Shown: positions 33,812 through 45,630 of the stretch, piece by piece
How positions within the stretch are numbered: the stretch's first letter is position 1
Layout: each line of letters begins with the position of its first letter
NCBI GenBank assembly: GCA_003255065.1
Contig: QAOA01000840.1
Location: 1 to 64,000 of the forward strand
Direction of reading: 5' to 3'
DNA from: Cercis canadensis
Lineage: Eukaryota; Streptophyta; Magnoliopsida; Fabales; Fabaceae
DNA: 64,000 nt
Notes under the pieces: model-generated
What the model was told of the DNA's origin: nothing
Seen by the model: only the letters and a program-made list of their open reading frames with translations
The model's database searches: none
Position numbers and translations under genes: made by a program

Positions 33812-34724
33812 ATAGGCATACTAGTATTAGTAAATTTTTTACTTTAAATTTATAAAACGAAGCCATGGCTACGGTTTGTAATTAGTAATTTCTTCCTACC
33901 TAGCTAGTTTCACTTTTACGCAAAACATTCATATGCCAAATAATACATAATAAAGATTGTTACCGTATTTGTACCAAAAAGCCTATGGTCAATTTGTATT
34001 GAGATTGTCTTTAGGACTTATTTGAATCCATAGTCAAAGTACCAAAAAGAATGTTGTTATCATATTTGTGTTGAGTTTGTATGGACCCATACATATTAAA
34101 TATATGTACATTATACTATAAGCTGGTTTTTTTGGTTATATGACGACATTGAGGCTCGAATTCTTCATCCTCCTATAAACTATCATAACCTCTCATCATT
34201 AAATCACATCTAATAATTTACTATAAGCAGATTTTAAACAAGAAATAAACGGTGTTATAAACTAGTTGTTGATGATCTAAAAGAACAAATTAATATTGCT
34301 TTATTTGAAATTGGTGTTTTTGACCAAGCAAATTCTTTAATGTTTTGAAAATTATTTATTTAAGAGTAATGCTATATTTAACCAGAAAAAATCTATCAGA
34401 ATCTTCCCAAAATTCAAATGTGGTTATAATGAAACAAAGTGGTGGGATCCACATATTCAAAAGAGGATGTTTAGAAGTCTACATTATTTTGGCAGCAATT
34501 TTGACTGCGTAGTATTTCATTATTGAATGAACACAAACAAGCCTTAATCAAGTTTGTTCATGACTTATTCAATGAATACATTCGTTTACTTATTCCCGTA
34601 TTTATCTTATATATATTTAGCAAAAAGAACGGACACACATGAATAGCAGAAATTAAAACTGGAGAAGGGTCAGCTAAATCGAAGTTCCAAATTCAGCTTG
34701 AGCAGTTTTAGTTTAATTATCGGG
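33812..34724. other. Non-coding interval
   Basis: AT-rich, with no recognisable gene or repeat. Confidence 0.4.
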
Positions 34725-35049
34725 AATTCAGATTTGAACTCTTTTAGCTAACAATAAGTTAATTAGTCGTCACTTCCTTGAAGATATACCATGGTTGAAC
34801 AACGATGCCTTCCAAATAAAATGTACTTTTGGTTTTCAGTTTTCGTATAAAATAATTCGGTAGAAGTTTTCTTTTTATAATTTTTGGTTCGACATCTATC
34901 ATTAATTAGCATATATACATGACTACAAGAAGCCGTAACATCACAACATGAGACTTATCCTCTGACTATACCAACTTGTTTGCCGACCTCCACTACAAAT
35001 ATGATATAGAGGGCTTATTGACAAATACTTTTTGGCACCAAGAAGAGTA
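34725..35049. repeat. Relic of a duplication-unit junction
   Basis: 34725-34901 matches 26044-26220, the sequence just past the end of unit 1. 34901-35049 matches 36445-36622, the start of unit 2, from ATTAATTAGCATATATACATG to GGCACCAAGAAGAGTATAG. The two abut without a gap, as they would at a tandem unit boundary. Confidence 0.75.
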
Positions 35050-36430
35050 TAGAGGGCTAAAAGCTATAGCTATTAGTCAGGCAATTTTTTCTACTTAACC
35101 ATACTAGCCCAAGCGTCATGTTTTGACTGTGATTCGACCCACACTTAAGCCTTCACCACGGGACAATTGCTGCCACACCTTGGCCAAGACACTATTTAAT
35201 TTTTTGGTCTTTCCTAAATGTAATAAACTGGAAAAAAAAAAATTATATGTATGCACATTGTTAGTTTTTTTTTTTTTTGTAATACATTTATTTAAGATTA
35301 TTTTATATTAAACTTCTGCAAGAGGCCTATTGAACAAAGGAATGGTCTCCAAGACCAATGCCACACTTATGAAAGAGATCAAAACCTATGACATTACTTG
35401 ATACAATTATAAAAAACAAAGGAAGATCAATAATTAAAATAATATAGTAAAAATGCTATGAAGTGCATAGTAAGATTATCATCGCCCAGAAAAAAAAATT
35501 TGGGTGTTAACAAATGGAATCCGCTTTTGACATTCTTCTTTCCATAGGCTTTGATTCCTTAAATAATAGATGATATTGCATTTAGTGTTCTTACGAATAT
35601 ATGGTAGTTCCGATGGCGCATAAATCAGATTGTCCTCCAAGGAAGCCAAAGGCCATTTTTGCAGCCAATGCTTGCGTAATTACTATTACCTTAGCCCATA
35701 TGCTCATTTAGAATTATACTTCACATGTGAAATGGTGATCAAGGAATATGATCTATTAGTTTTTGTATATTCTGAGAGAATACTTCACATAAAATCACTC
35801 ATATGGCTCATTGATGGAGGGTTAAGCCTTGGCACACGCTTTCCACAAGTAATGCCCCGTGTTGATATCCTTTCTGTAATGGTAGCAAATGTGAGGCAAT
35901 GTTTTGCTGAAATGGCTCATTCATCACATAAGAACATTCATGGCTCATTTATCCCAGCTTTAAGCCAACTACCTGAGACTTTACCTGCTTTACTGACTAG
36001 GACCTTCAAAACAATTGTACCAATCCCTTGAGAATAATTGTCATGACAATGTACATAATAAAGGTTTTGAACGCAAATTTGATGAAGTGAACATTTCAAG
36101 CTTATAAACTAACTAGATAAGCTTTGTCTATACCAGTTACGCTAGTCACTAATATTCTTCCAAAAGAATAGCACATGCAGATACAGCACACGTGGTTCAG
36201 ATTATACCTTCTAAGGTTGATGGCCAAGCATCGAATCCCAATTTACCCAACATCACTCTTGATGGTCTTCCCGAATAGGCCTTTTATTTGGTAGGTATAT
36301 TTTTTTGGTTATAATTTAAATTTTAGATTTCTTGTAAATTATTCAAGATTTTATTATTAAATTATACTTATTAACTTATTCAAATTTTAGATGGTGAAAG
36401 AATGAGACCTATCAGAGTCAACAAGAAGAC
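35050..36430. other. Intergenic sequence with one unidentified ORF
   Basis: A plus-strand ORF (35630-36031, 133 codons) includes 'GTRFPQVMPRVDILSVMVANVRQCFAEMAH'. I do not recognise it, and its codon use and lack of domains do not establish it as a gene. It may be the tail of a decayed gene. A CACGTG sits at about 36189. Nothing else is supported. Confidence 0.35.
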
Positions 36431-37565
36431 TTAGAATGAGACGTATTAATTAGCATATATACATGACTACAAGAAGACGTAACATCACAACATGAGACTT
36501 ATCCTCTGACTATACCAACTTGTTTGCCGACCTACACTACAAACATGATATAGATGGCTTCATATATATATAATAGATTAATATATTGACAATATTTTTT
36601 GGCACCAAGAAGAGTATAGTGATTTTTTATTAATACTACTTTGAAAAGTTCATGGAATACTAGATATGTATGTTAAGCATGGTCAAGTACTTAGCGTCTT
36701 AGAATTTAGAGAACTATTATATCTCGCAGTCAGAACAAGTATACTCATCAGGAAAAAAAAAAAGTTGCACCAAAAAAAATCAGAAAAGAACATGTATATA
36801 TCTTCTTTAATTGGTTTTTTCTTTGTGTGTTCTTTAATTGTTTTTATTTAATTTAGAGCACATACATGATACATGTGACCAATCACATAGTTCGACCCAT
36901 GCTTTTTATTTTAATTAATTACTAACAGTTTTAAATATTTTCCAAATTCATTAAAAGTTTCATTTTACTTAAAAAAATTGCTCCTTTAATTAAAAGTTTC
37001 ACACAATTTCAAAAGGCAACTACTGAATTTTATGTTTTGAATACGAATACATTACTGAAAAAATGTTTCTATAATGACAAACTGTATTGAAACGCTTCAA
37101 ATATCGCTAAAAAATTTATTTTAGTATGACGAATTCCGATTTTTTTTAGGATGTTATAGTGATTTTATTGTAACTTTTTTGCTATGACTTATGAAACTTT
37201 AGTCTTGGATAGCTCATAGGAGTGTTTCATTTTATTTTATATGGAAAATTGGACATGATATATATATACTAGCTAGGATTTAGTGAATAAAAAAGTATAT
37301 GATAACAACATGCATGGTTAAGATAAAGACGATCTAATATACATCTACCATTACATAAAACAATCAGATGGTGAGAAAACAAGCTTTGTATATATACTAG
37401 AAAGTTGAAAAAAGTTATCAAGGGTTTCCCCTCTATTTAACATAAAATATTAATGTGAGCAGTGGGAGCTTGCCAATAATTAATAAAGTAAAGTAAAGTA
37501 AAGAGAATGCATGATCTTATTCTTTATTTTTCTGCCCCACGCTACCTTAAAGGAATAGTAATAAT

Positions 37566-38921
37566 CTAATTGAGGCTGTCTATAGGTGCGCTATGCAGAA
37601 CTATGGTTTCCATGGTCAAGCCTGGTCCAAATCCATAAAGAACACCCCATTTGAGCCCATCCCCTGTGGTCGCTTTTCCTTCCTCCATAGACCTCTTTCT
37701 CAACTCATCCAAAATAAACAAGACACATGCACTGGACATGTTCCCATACTCGCTTAGCACATGTTTAGTTGCTCTTAATTTTTCTTCCTTCAACCCAAGC
37801 GTTGCTTCAATCTGGTTCAAGATTGCTGGGCCACCAGGATGTGCTACCCAGAACAATGAGTTCCAATCACTGATCCCAATTGGGTTGAAGGCTTCTTCAA
37901 GACTTTTCCCTATGTTGTCTGAAATTAATTGGGGCACATTCTCCTTCAGGTGAAAAGTGAGTCCCACTTCACGTAAGTGTCCCTCAATTGCACCTTCGGA
38001 GTTGGGTAGGATTGTCTCCGACGCAGACACCAGATGGAACAATGGTCGCTCTATTGGATTTGATGTCTTGGGATTGGAACCAACGATGACTGCTGAAGCA
38101 CCATCACCAAAGAGTGCCTGACCCACTAAGGAGTCCAAGTGTGTTTCGCACGGCCCACGGAATGTAACGACGGTGATCTCAGAGCAAACGACAAGAACAC
38201 GTGCACCGGCATTATTCTCGGCAAGATCTTTGGCGAGACGGAGTACGGTACCACCAGCGTAGCAGCCTTGATGATACAACATGAAGCGTTTGACGGATGG
38301 GTTGAGACCTAAGAGCCTGACGAGTTGATAGTCAGCACCGGGCATGTCTACACCTGAAGTGGAGCAAAATACGAGATGGGTGATATTTGATTTGGAACCA
38401 CCCCATTCCTTGATGGCTTTTGATGCAGCTTTCTCACCAAGCTTTGGCACCTCCTCTACCAGAATATCTTGGCGTGCATTTAGAGATGTTTCCTCATAAG
38501 CACTTATGTTGGGATTTTCTTTCAGCATTTCTTCAGTCAAGTGTATGTAACGTTTCTTTATCATCGACTTCTCACCTGTTAATGAGCACATAACACGAAT
38601 CTTAGTCTTTTTCTAACTGGATATTACAAAGAATGTAAATGATAACATTTAATTATAAAACTTGATATGTGTAATCTAATAATTTGTTGTCGAAATATTA
38701 ACTTGTATGCACACACACACATATATGATAGAGAATAGCTTACATATGCGCTTTAACTTGGCTTTGAGTTGGGGCATGTGGTTGCTGTTGGTGACGCGGA
38801 AGTAGTAATCGGTGAAGTCAGATTGGTAAATACAGTTGGTGGGAGTTGCGGTGCCAATGGCAAGTATTGTGGCTGGGCCACGAGCTCTTTGTGCCTCTCG
38901 TATTTCTTCCAAATATGCCAT
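37566..38921 (-). CDS. CHS/STS-like type III polyketide synthase 2
   Basis: Exons 38744-38921 and 37566-38575 with a 168-bp intron at the Cys60 codon, exactly as in gene 1. The 395-residue product has the same catalytic Cys164, His305 and Asn338 and the same gatekeepers. It differs from gene 1 at four positions only: Thr89, Asn123, Lys229 and Leu367. All lie outside the catalytic residues, so the same reaction is expected; position 367 lies in the C-terminal '[16 protein letters not shown]' segment near the active site and is the one most likely to matter. No frame damage is visible. The promoter has the same TATA box but a single G-box, so expression rather than chemistry is the likelier difference. 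Confidence 0.96.
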
Positions 38922-39038
38922 CTTTAGTTTTTCTTGTGCTCGGTACTCTCAGATAATGATATCTCTAAATGGCAAATAGAAAAGAAGCAAGAAATATTTG
39001 AGAGAAAATGTGTGAGTGATAGGTTGGTTTTCACCTCA

Positions 39039-39048
39039 CTATTTATAG
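39039..39048 (-). promoter_or_regulatory. TATA box of PKS gene 2
   Basis: CTATAAATAG on the minus strand about 120 bp upstream of the ATG, as in gene 1. Confidence 0.85.
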
Positions 39049-39081
39049 AGACAAATCCATTCATAAAAGGCCGCTCGCCAA

Positions 39082-39087
39082 CACGTG
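39082..39087. promoter_or_regulatory. Single G-box of PKS gene 2
   Basis: CACGTG about 35 bp upstream of the TATA box, matching the proximal G-box of gene 1. The sequence after it joins, at CATCAATTC, to a TTAATACAATTTG stretch that lies some 0.3-0.4 kb further out in unit 1, so the distal G-box copy is absent. Confidence 0.85.
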
Positions 39088-40423
39088 CTTGATAGAGTAG
39101 TTGTTTACTTTTATTTTCTTCATCACTTCACATCAATTCTTAATACAATTTGTAACTGCTATTGGGAGTCAATTTGATTTTGGACTCCCTCACGGAACCT
39201 AACATACTAGTAGACTTACAGAAAAAGCCTCAGTTTATTTTCATCTAATTAAAAAAGATTCTCAAAGTAAATTAAAAAATTAATAATGAAGATAAAAATG
39301 TTAATTGAGATGAATTATAATAATAATAATAATAATAATAATATAACAATACTGGTAGAAGAGGGTATGAATTTTTCCCCTTTTTCAATGTAAAAAAAGA
39401 AATTGTAGAGTTAATTTATATAGCCTGTGGTTGGTGAAGGAAGCAAGAGATTGAAAAGTAAAAGCGAAAATTGTTTGAACTTTGACGGTCCAAAGTCAAG
39501 AAATGCTCCTGCAGGCCTGCTTCATCATCAATTTAACTCTCCCAATTGGAAAGCTGTTTAGATAGTCTCATTGTTCACCTCATCAATTTAACTGTTATTA
39601 AATAAAGAGAAGAATCTAGTTGGTGGCTTGGTCTTCAATGACAGACTATCGGCATTCGAAGGTGGATGGCCACGTCCGCCTATAACAGAACAGTACCGCC
39701 ATATTTTACCCGGGCTTTCTCACAGTGTCAGTGTCAACTTTGTACAAAAGTTTTGACTCTTAAACACTGGGCTTCTGCTGAAATTTCATTTTTGATATCA
39801 TAAGAATTGACCACGCCCAAGAAAAACAAAAGAAATATAATAAAATATGGACAATGTGAAATAATAATAATATTAAATCCCACAAAATAAACTATATTTG
39901 ATACATGCCGTATTTTGGACTTTGCTATTTCTCTTAATTCTCAAATTATTATGAAACTGCCACGCTTTCACCTAATTAACACTTGTTCATTATAATCTTA
40001 TGACCCATGAAATAAGAACAATTATGCTATTGCAACTAAGACGAACATGCTTTTATAATATGAAATGTAACAATATTCAAATTGTGAAGCAGCAGCCCGT
40101 ACGATACATAAAAGAATATCAAAAGGGGTGAAAGATGACATGAATAATGTTATATTTTAGTCCCTCACATTGTAAGTTAATTTGGTCCCAGACAAAAAAA
40201 ATATTTCATAACGCTGATGAGTAACGTTAAAGATGACATGATATGGTTTAAATCATGTGTAACAATCAATTGGATTCGAGACTGATAGTGCATAATCCAT
40301 GACCAAAATGATGTCGCTTAGGAGAAATCAATCACAAACTAATGTATGAACTTCTAACGCTATATTAATTAGTTTCTGAGCTGAATTAGTATAGTGGATC
40401 CGCGATTATCAGAAAGAACTGCT

Positions 40424-40617
40424 ACTAGCATAGAATAAGGAGTTCCAATCACTGATGATGATGCCAATTGAACTGAACGCATCAACTAGACACTTGTTGA
40501 TGTTGTCAGATACAATAGTGGGCACTGCTTTTGCTAAATAACAAACTAGGCCCATGAATTGCAGTCTCAGTTTCAGGGATTGTTGTTTGTGAAGCTGAAA
40601 CGAGTTCATAAATTAAG
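40424..40617 (-). pseudogene. CHS/STS scrap in unit 2
   Basis: Same frameshifted fragment as in unit 1, reading 'AKAVPTIVSDNINKCLVDAFSSIGI' and 'SDWNSLFYASSSSF'. 'SDWNSLF' here is the intact family motif, while unit 1 reads 'NDWSSLF', so this copy has decayed less. No catalytic region remains. Confidence 0.87.
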
Positions 40618-40910
40618 TGGAAGAAGAAGAAATGCACAACAGAGAAGGAGCCCAACAAGAATCAGTTTAGACTTCAAAACACCTAATCCTTGATGACAGT
40701 TTACGTCCTATGTACATGCATACTGAGTAACTCCCTTATACATTAAAAAAAAATGTTATATACTCAATTAGAAACTGATGCATTTGATTGAATATTCACT
40801 CATACTATTGGAATATGCATCCTCTACTACCACAGTGGATATCCAAGAATGCTCCATCACTGTGACATTATATTGATCAACCTAACATAACTATCATTCA
40901 ACCTGTACAT

Positions 40911-41274
40911 TGTAGAACTTGTATGAATCTTCTACAACTTTAGGTTGATGCAGATGAATGTAACAGAAAGAGATGAACAAGTAAAAGGAAAGAAAAGCTA
41001 GTAAGAAAAGCAGAAGAGAAAGGAACTCTGAGTATTTGGATCTGAGTTCTCAAATGAGATCAGAAAATCTGAGTTGTGATTAATTGAATTGAGAATCAAT
41101 ACATTACACGTATATATAAGATTGATGTACTCAGCCTTTGCAAAGCTTTTTGCATAACTAAATTGACAGCTAATCAACAGCTATTCAACTAACTAATCTA
41201 ACAGCTTTGACTAGTGACTCAACAATTCCAACTCATGCTATCCGGGATCATGAGCATCACTTGTATACTTAACA
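40911..41274 (-). repeat. 3' LTR of the interrupted Copia element (364 bp)
   Basis: TGTAGAAC at the left, CTTAACA at the right, adjoining a minus-strand polypurine tract GAGTTTGAGGGGGAA (41275-41289). It matches the unit 1 LTR and, in its terminal motif, the LTR at 6183. Confidence 0.88.
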
Positions 41275-42766
41275 TTCCCCCTCAAACTCAGAGTTCTAGG
41301 AAGGACAATGAGTTTGGCTCGATAAACCATAAAGGTCTTAGTAGAGAGTGGTTTAGTGAGTATATCAGCTAGTTGAGCATAGGATGACACATGACAAAGA
41401 GTAAGAGACTTGTTGAGCAGCTTTTCCTTCACAAAGTGGCAATCAATCTCAATATGCTTGGTACAAGCATGAAGAACAGGATTTGCTATAAGAAACGTGG
41501 CATTAAGGTTATCACACAGTAGCAATAGAGGAGCAGGCAGAGTGAAAGGCAACTCCTTAAGCAAAGACTGCAACTAGAGAAGCTCAAATGTGGCATTGGC
41601 CAAGGCTTTATATTTTGCTTCAGTACTTGATCTGGCCACAACTTTCTGCTTGCTTGAAGACCAGGAAATGAGACTAGAGCCAAGGAAGATGGCATGGTCA
41701 CTGGTGCTGTGTCTGTCATCAAGGCAGCTAGCTCAATCCGAGTCCAAATAAGCCAATAAAGGGAGAGAACCAGACTTAACAAGGGTGAGACTATAAGACA
41801 AGGTGCCTTTAAGATATTTAAGCACACGTTTAGCAGCTTGGAAGTGGACATCTGTTAGAGCACTCATAAATTGACACAACTTGTTTACTAAAAAAGCAAT
41901 ATCAGGTTTGGTCACAGTACAGTATTGCAAAGCACCTACCATACTACGATAGAGCAGTGGATCTGACAGCAATTGGCCATCAGAGATAGAGAGAACATGG
42001 GAACTGATCATTGGAGTAGAAACTGGTTTAGCATTGTCCAAACCAGCCTTATGAAGCATATCAGTAATATATTTAGACTGAGATAAATGAAGGTACTGAG
42101 TTGTCCGAGTAGTCTCAATGCCCAAAAAGTAATGAAGGGATCCCAAGTCTTCAAGTGAAAAAACAGAATTGAGAGTAGTGTTAAGCTGTTTGATGAGTGG
42201 CAAACTGGATCCAGTAAGAATAATGTCATCGACATAGACAAGGAGATGTATCACTGCTGCAGCAAAGTGAAAGATAAACAAAGATTTATCTGAAACAGTG
42301 CAAAGAAATCCCCATTGAAGCAATGTCAGTTCAACTTGTTAAACCAAACTCTAGGAGCTTGTGTTAAGCCATACAAGGCTTTTCTTAACCTGTACACATG
42401 ATGAAGGTATGCTAGATCCTCAAAACCCTGGGGTTGCTTCATATATACCTCTTCATGAAGATCACCATTTAGGAAAACATTCTTGACATCTAATTGCTGA
42501 ATAGACCACCCTTTAGACAAAGCAATGGTAAGCACAGTTCTAATGGTGGCTGGTTTGACTACAGGGCTGAAAGTATCAAAATAATCAATACCATATGTTT
42601 GAGTTAAACCTTGAGCAACCAAGCAAGCTTTATGCCTCTCAACTGAGCCATCAGAATGATATTTGACTTTACACACCCAGCAGCAGCCAACTATGTTTTT
42701 ACCAAGAGGACACTGGACAAGATCCCAAGTCTTGTTCTTTTGCAATGCACGAAATTCTGTAGTCAT
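41275..42766 (-). pseudogene. Copia pol, reverse transcriptase and RNase H
   Basis: RT spans 42326-42766 and 41733-42323 with a frame break between them near 42325. It has 'RHKACLVAQGLTQTYGIDYFDTFSPVVKPATIR', 'QQLDVKNVFLNGDLHEEVYMKQPQGFE', 'LYGLTQAPRVW' and the catalytic 'LLVYVDDIILTGSS'. RNase H follows with 'SSSKQKVVARSSTEAKY'-type coding in another frame and ends with 'CHVSSYAQLADILTKPLS'. Stops interrupt RNase H near 41575 and 41735. Confidence 0.9.
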
Positions 42767-42778
42767 GACATCAATCCA

Positions 42779-44582
42779 CTATGAAGATTTGTTGGCCTGA
42801 TGGTAGGTGGATGGTTCTGCAAAGACCAATGAATATGCAGTAGTATATACCTTTGGTTTAAAAATGCCATTTTGGCTTTTAGTGACAATTCTGTTGGGAA
42901 TAGGAGGGGATGGATTAGGAAAATTTTTTAATGCAAGGGAAGAAGGTGCAGAACTCACAATTAGTGAAGGTGATGAGTTTGAGTGAGAGGTGTCATGTAT
43001 AACAGAGGCTGCAGGAAGGATTTGTGCATCAAATGACATGGTACTACTAGGGGTTAGTGGTATGCTGGAAGGAATAGGAATAATGATAGGAAAGGGATAA
43101 TCTTGAGGAAGGGAGGGGCTACTTAAAGAATGAGACTGAAAGGGAAAACAAGATTCAGTAAACACTAGATGTTTGGATATGTATATTTTTTTGGAATCCA
43201 TGGCTAAACACATAAAACCTTTGTGCTTAGTGCTATAACCTAAAAAACAACAAGTAGCATATCTACTTTACAGTTTATGAGACCTATAGGGACTTAAGTA
43301 AGGAAAACATAAGCAACCAAATGTTTTTGCTTTAGTCAAGTCAGGAATTTTCTGATATAGCAATTTATAAGGAGATTTATGAAATAAGACAGCAATAGGT
43401 AACCTGTTGATAAGATGAACAACTGTCTGAAATGCATAAGGCCAATATTTAGTTGGTATACCAGCAGTTGTGAGAAGAGACAAACCAGTTTCAACAACAT
43501 GTCTATTATTGCGTTCAACTATTCCATTTTGTTTTGGAGTATAAGGACAAGAAAAATGATATTCCATACCCAGATTCTTGATTAACTGATCAAAGGCAAC
43601 AAACTCTCCTCCAAAATCTGACTAAACCACTTTAAGTTTATTGTCAAACTGCCTTTCTACCATAAACTGAAATCTCTTAAACATTTCTTAGGTTTCATCT
43701 TTGGATTGCAACAGTTAAAGCTAAGAAAATCTACTATAATCATCAATTAGCAAAAGAAAGTAACAAGCTCCAATTACAGCAACACATGAAGGAGAACCCC
43801 ATACATCAGCATGTATTAAATCAAATGGTTTTATCGCTTTAGTTGTGGACTTTACAAATGGAAATTTGTGACTTTTTGCCAATTGACAATAGCTGCATAC
43901 ATGTGTTTTATTGAATGGAAAATGAGGTAAGTGGCATTGAGTCATAACCCTATTAACTACATCCATTGTAGGGTGACGTAACCTATTATGCCACAGTTGT
44001 AAAATAGAAGCAAATTTATTTGAATTCAAACTAAAAATTTGAAAATCCTTAGCAGAGTTGGATGAATGACTACTGTTAGAAGCAAGAGTAGTCATGACCT
44101 TGTACATCCCCTGATCAAGTCTTCTGTTAGAATACCAGAAAGTAACTAGTAATTCCAGAGTTAGAGAACTAGAGAAACTAAGAAAATCTACTATAATCAT
44201 CAATTAGCAAAAGAAAGTAACAAACTCCATTTACAACAGAACAGGAAGGAGAACCCCATACATCAGCATGTATTAAATCAAATGGTTTTATCGCTTTGGT
44301 TGTGGACTTTACAAATGGAAATTTGTGACTTTTTGCCAATTGACAAGAGCTGCATACATGTGTTTTATTGAATGGAAAATGAGGTAAGTGGCATTGAGTC
44401 ATAACCCTATTAACTACATCCATTGTAGGGTGACCTAACCTATTATGCCACAGTTGTAAAATAGAAGCAAATTTATTTGAATTCAAACTAAAAAATTTGA
44501 AAATCCTTAGCAGAGTTGGATGAATAACTACTGTTAGAAGCAAGAGTAGTCATGACCTTGTACATCCCCTGATCAAGTCTTC
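42779..44582 (-). pseudogene. Copia pol, integrase with duplicated segment
   Basis: Includes the proline/serine-rich linker (42779-43213), the integrase C-terminal half with 'YTPKQNGIVERNNRHVVETGL' (43268-43567), and two copies of the zinc-finger and core region ('LWHNRL.HPTMDVVNRVM', 'CSSCQLAKSHKFPF', 'DLIHADVWGSPSC'). The first copy (43721-44124) reads 'RLRHP' and 'CSYC' where the second (44177-44580) keeps 'RLGHP' and 'CSSC'. A 50-bp Gypsy LTR fragment separates the copies. Confidence 0.88.
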
Positions 44583-44632
44583 TGTTAGGATACCAGAAAG
44601 TAACTAGTAATTCCAGAGTTAGAGAACTAGAG
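43720..44632. repeat. 456-bp tandem duplication across a transposon junction
   Basis: Copy 1 is about 43720-44175 and copy 2 about 44176-44632. Each copy contains about 404 bp of Copia integrase sequence followed by about 50 bp of the Gypsy LTR, from TGTTAG.ATACCAGAAAG to AGAGAACTAGAGAA. Because the repeat unit spans both elements, it arose after the Gypsy insertion. Confidence 0.85.
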
Positions 44633-44842
44633 AATCAAATAAAAGACTTAGGAGTATTATTCAATTCAATAACTTCCCTCCAATGGCCCAGAGCAATAGC
44701 TCCTCAGAGAAAGGATTCTCTGCCCAAGTCTAACAGTAAATTTACTCTTTCCCTCTCAAACAGAATTTTCCCCAATATAACTACCAGAACCATACCCTCT
44801 CTTTCCTCTAACCAACTGCTACTACTCTAAATATCTCTAACA
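44583..44842 (-). repeat. 3' LTR of the chromodomain Gypsy element
   Basis: 260 bp from TGTTAGG to CTCTAACA, an inverted terminal pair. The minus strand just inside reads a purine-rich GGAGGGGCAGAAGGGGATTC, a good polypurine tract. The LTR is short for a chromovirus, so a partial LTR is possible. Confidence 0.75.
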
Positions 44843-45630
44843 GAATCCCCTTCTGCCCCTCCTTTCTTTCTCCTAGTGTAAACCCTCCATACTTTGGGCT
44901 TTGCATCAAGCTGAATACACCTAGGCCCAACCACTGAACCATGGACTTTATCATTGCCATCCTGTGGAAGCACAGCCTTGTCCTCAAGGCTGAAAGTGGG
45001 GAACTGGCTTTGTAACACTTCAACATCTTCCCAAGTAGTGTCATCTGAGGATCCACCTTTCCATTTAATAAGGTACTGTTGGATAGAAGTGCCTGCCCTT
45101 AGGATAACTCTGCTGGCCAGAATCTCTTCAGGTTCGACAGGGTCATCCAAGGCAACCTCAAGATCATGAGGAAGGTCAGGTTCAACAGAATAGTTCCCGA
45201 CTGCCTTTTTTAATTGGGAAACATGGAAAACGGAATGAACTCTTGCAAGTGGAGGAAGCTTCAACTTGTAGGCAACCGTTCCAAACTTTGCCAAAATCTG
45301 ATAAGGACCATAATACCTAGCAGCCAACTTCTGATTTATTCTCTTATGCACAGTTTGCTGTCTATGAGGACGTAGCTTTAAGAAAACCCATTCGCCCACT
45401 TGATAAGACTGCATAGTTCTATGTCTATCAGCAAACTTTATCATGTGGTCTTGAGCTTTGTTCAGGTTGTATTTGAGCTGAGATAATGCTTCATCCCTAT
45501 CACTAAGTTCAACAGCCACTGCCTCCACTTTGGTCTCATTCCTCAAATATTTAATTAAAGTAGGAGCCTTTCTGCCATAGACAATCTCAAAAGGAGTAGA
45601 ACCCGTAGAGGCATGAAATGAGGTATTATA
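44827..45630 (-). pseudogene. Gypsy integrase C-terminus with chromodomain
   Basis: Begins with the integrase C-terminal fold 'VGEWVFLKLRPHRQQTVHKRINQKLAARYYGPYQILAKFGTVAYKLKLPP' and 'VHSVFHVSQLKKAVG'. It ends with a chromodomain 'PEEILASRVILRAGTSIQQYLIKWKG...DDTTWEDVEVLQSQFPTF', whose aromatic residues (Y, W, W) are kept. Chromodomains steer integration to marked chromatin. The first codons of this domain lie past a stop at about 45631, so the protein as a whole is broken. Confidence 0.92.

Larger units (their letters stand above)
36431..41520. repeat. Segmental duplication, unit 2
   Basis: Matches unit 1 (17636-26037) in the same orientation. It lacks the PIF/Harbinger insertion and the doubled promoter segment, and it keeps a longer PKS scrap flank. 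Homology runs into the Copia RNase H, after which the Copia element continues here but not in unit 1. Confidence 0.92.
40911..44582 (-). mobile_element. Ty1/Copia retrotransposon, interrupted by Gypsy
   Basis: 3' LTR, RNase H, reverse transcriptase, integrase and part of the protease/gag-pre-integrase region on the minus strand. At 44582 the Copia sequence stops inside the gag-pre-integrase segment and a Gypsy LTR begins, so the 5' half should lie beyond that element, outside the window. The junction region carries a 456-bp tandem duplication. The same insertion, reduced to its 3' end, is present in unit 1. Confidence 0.92.
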
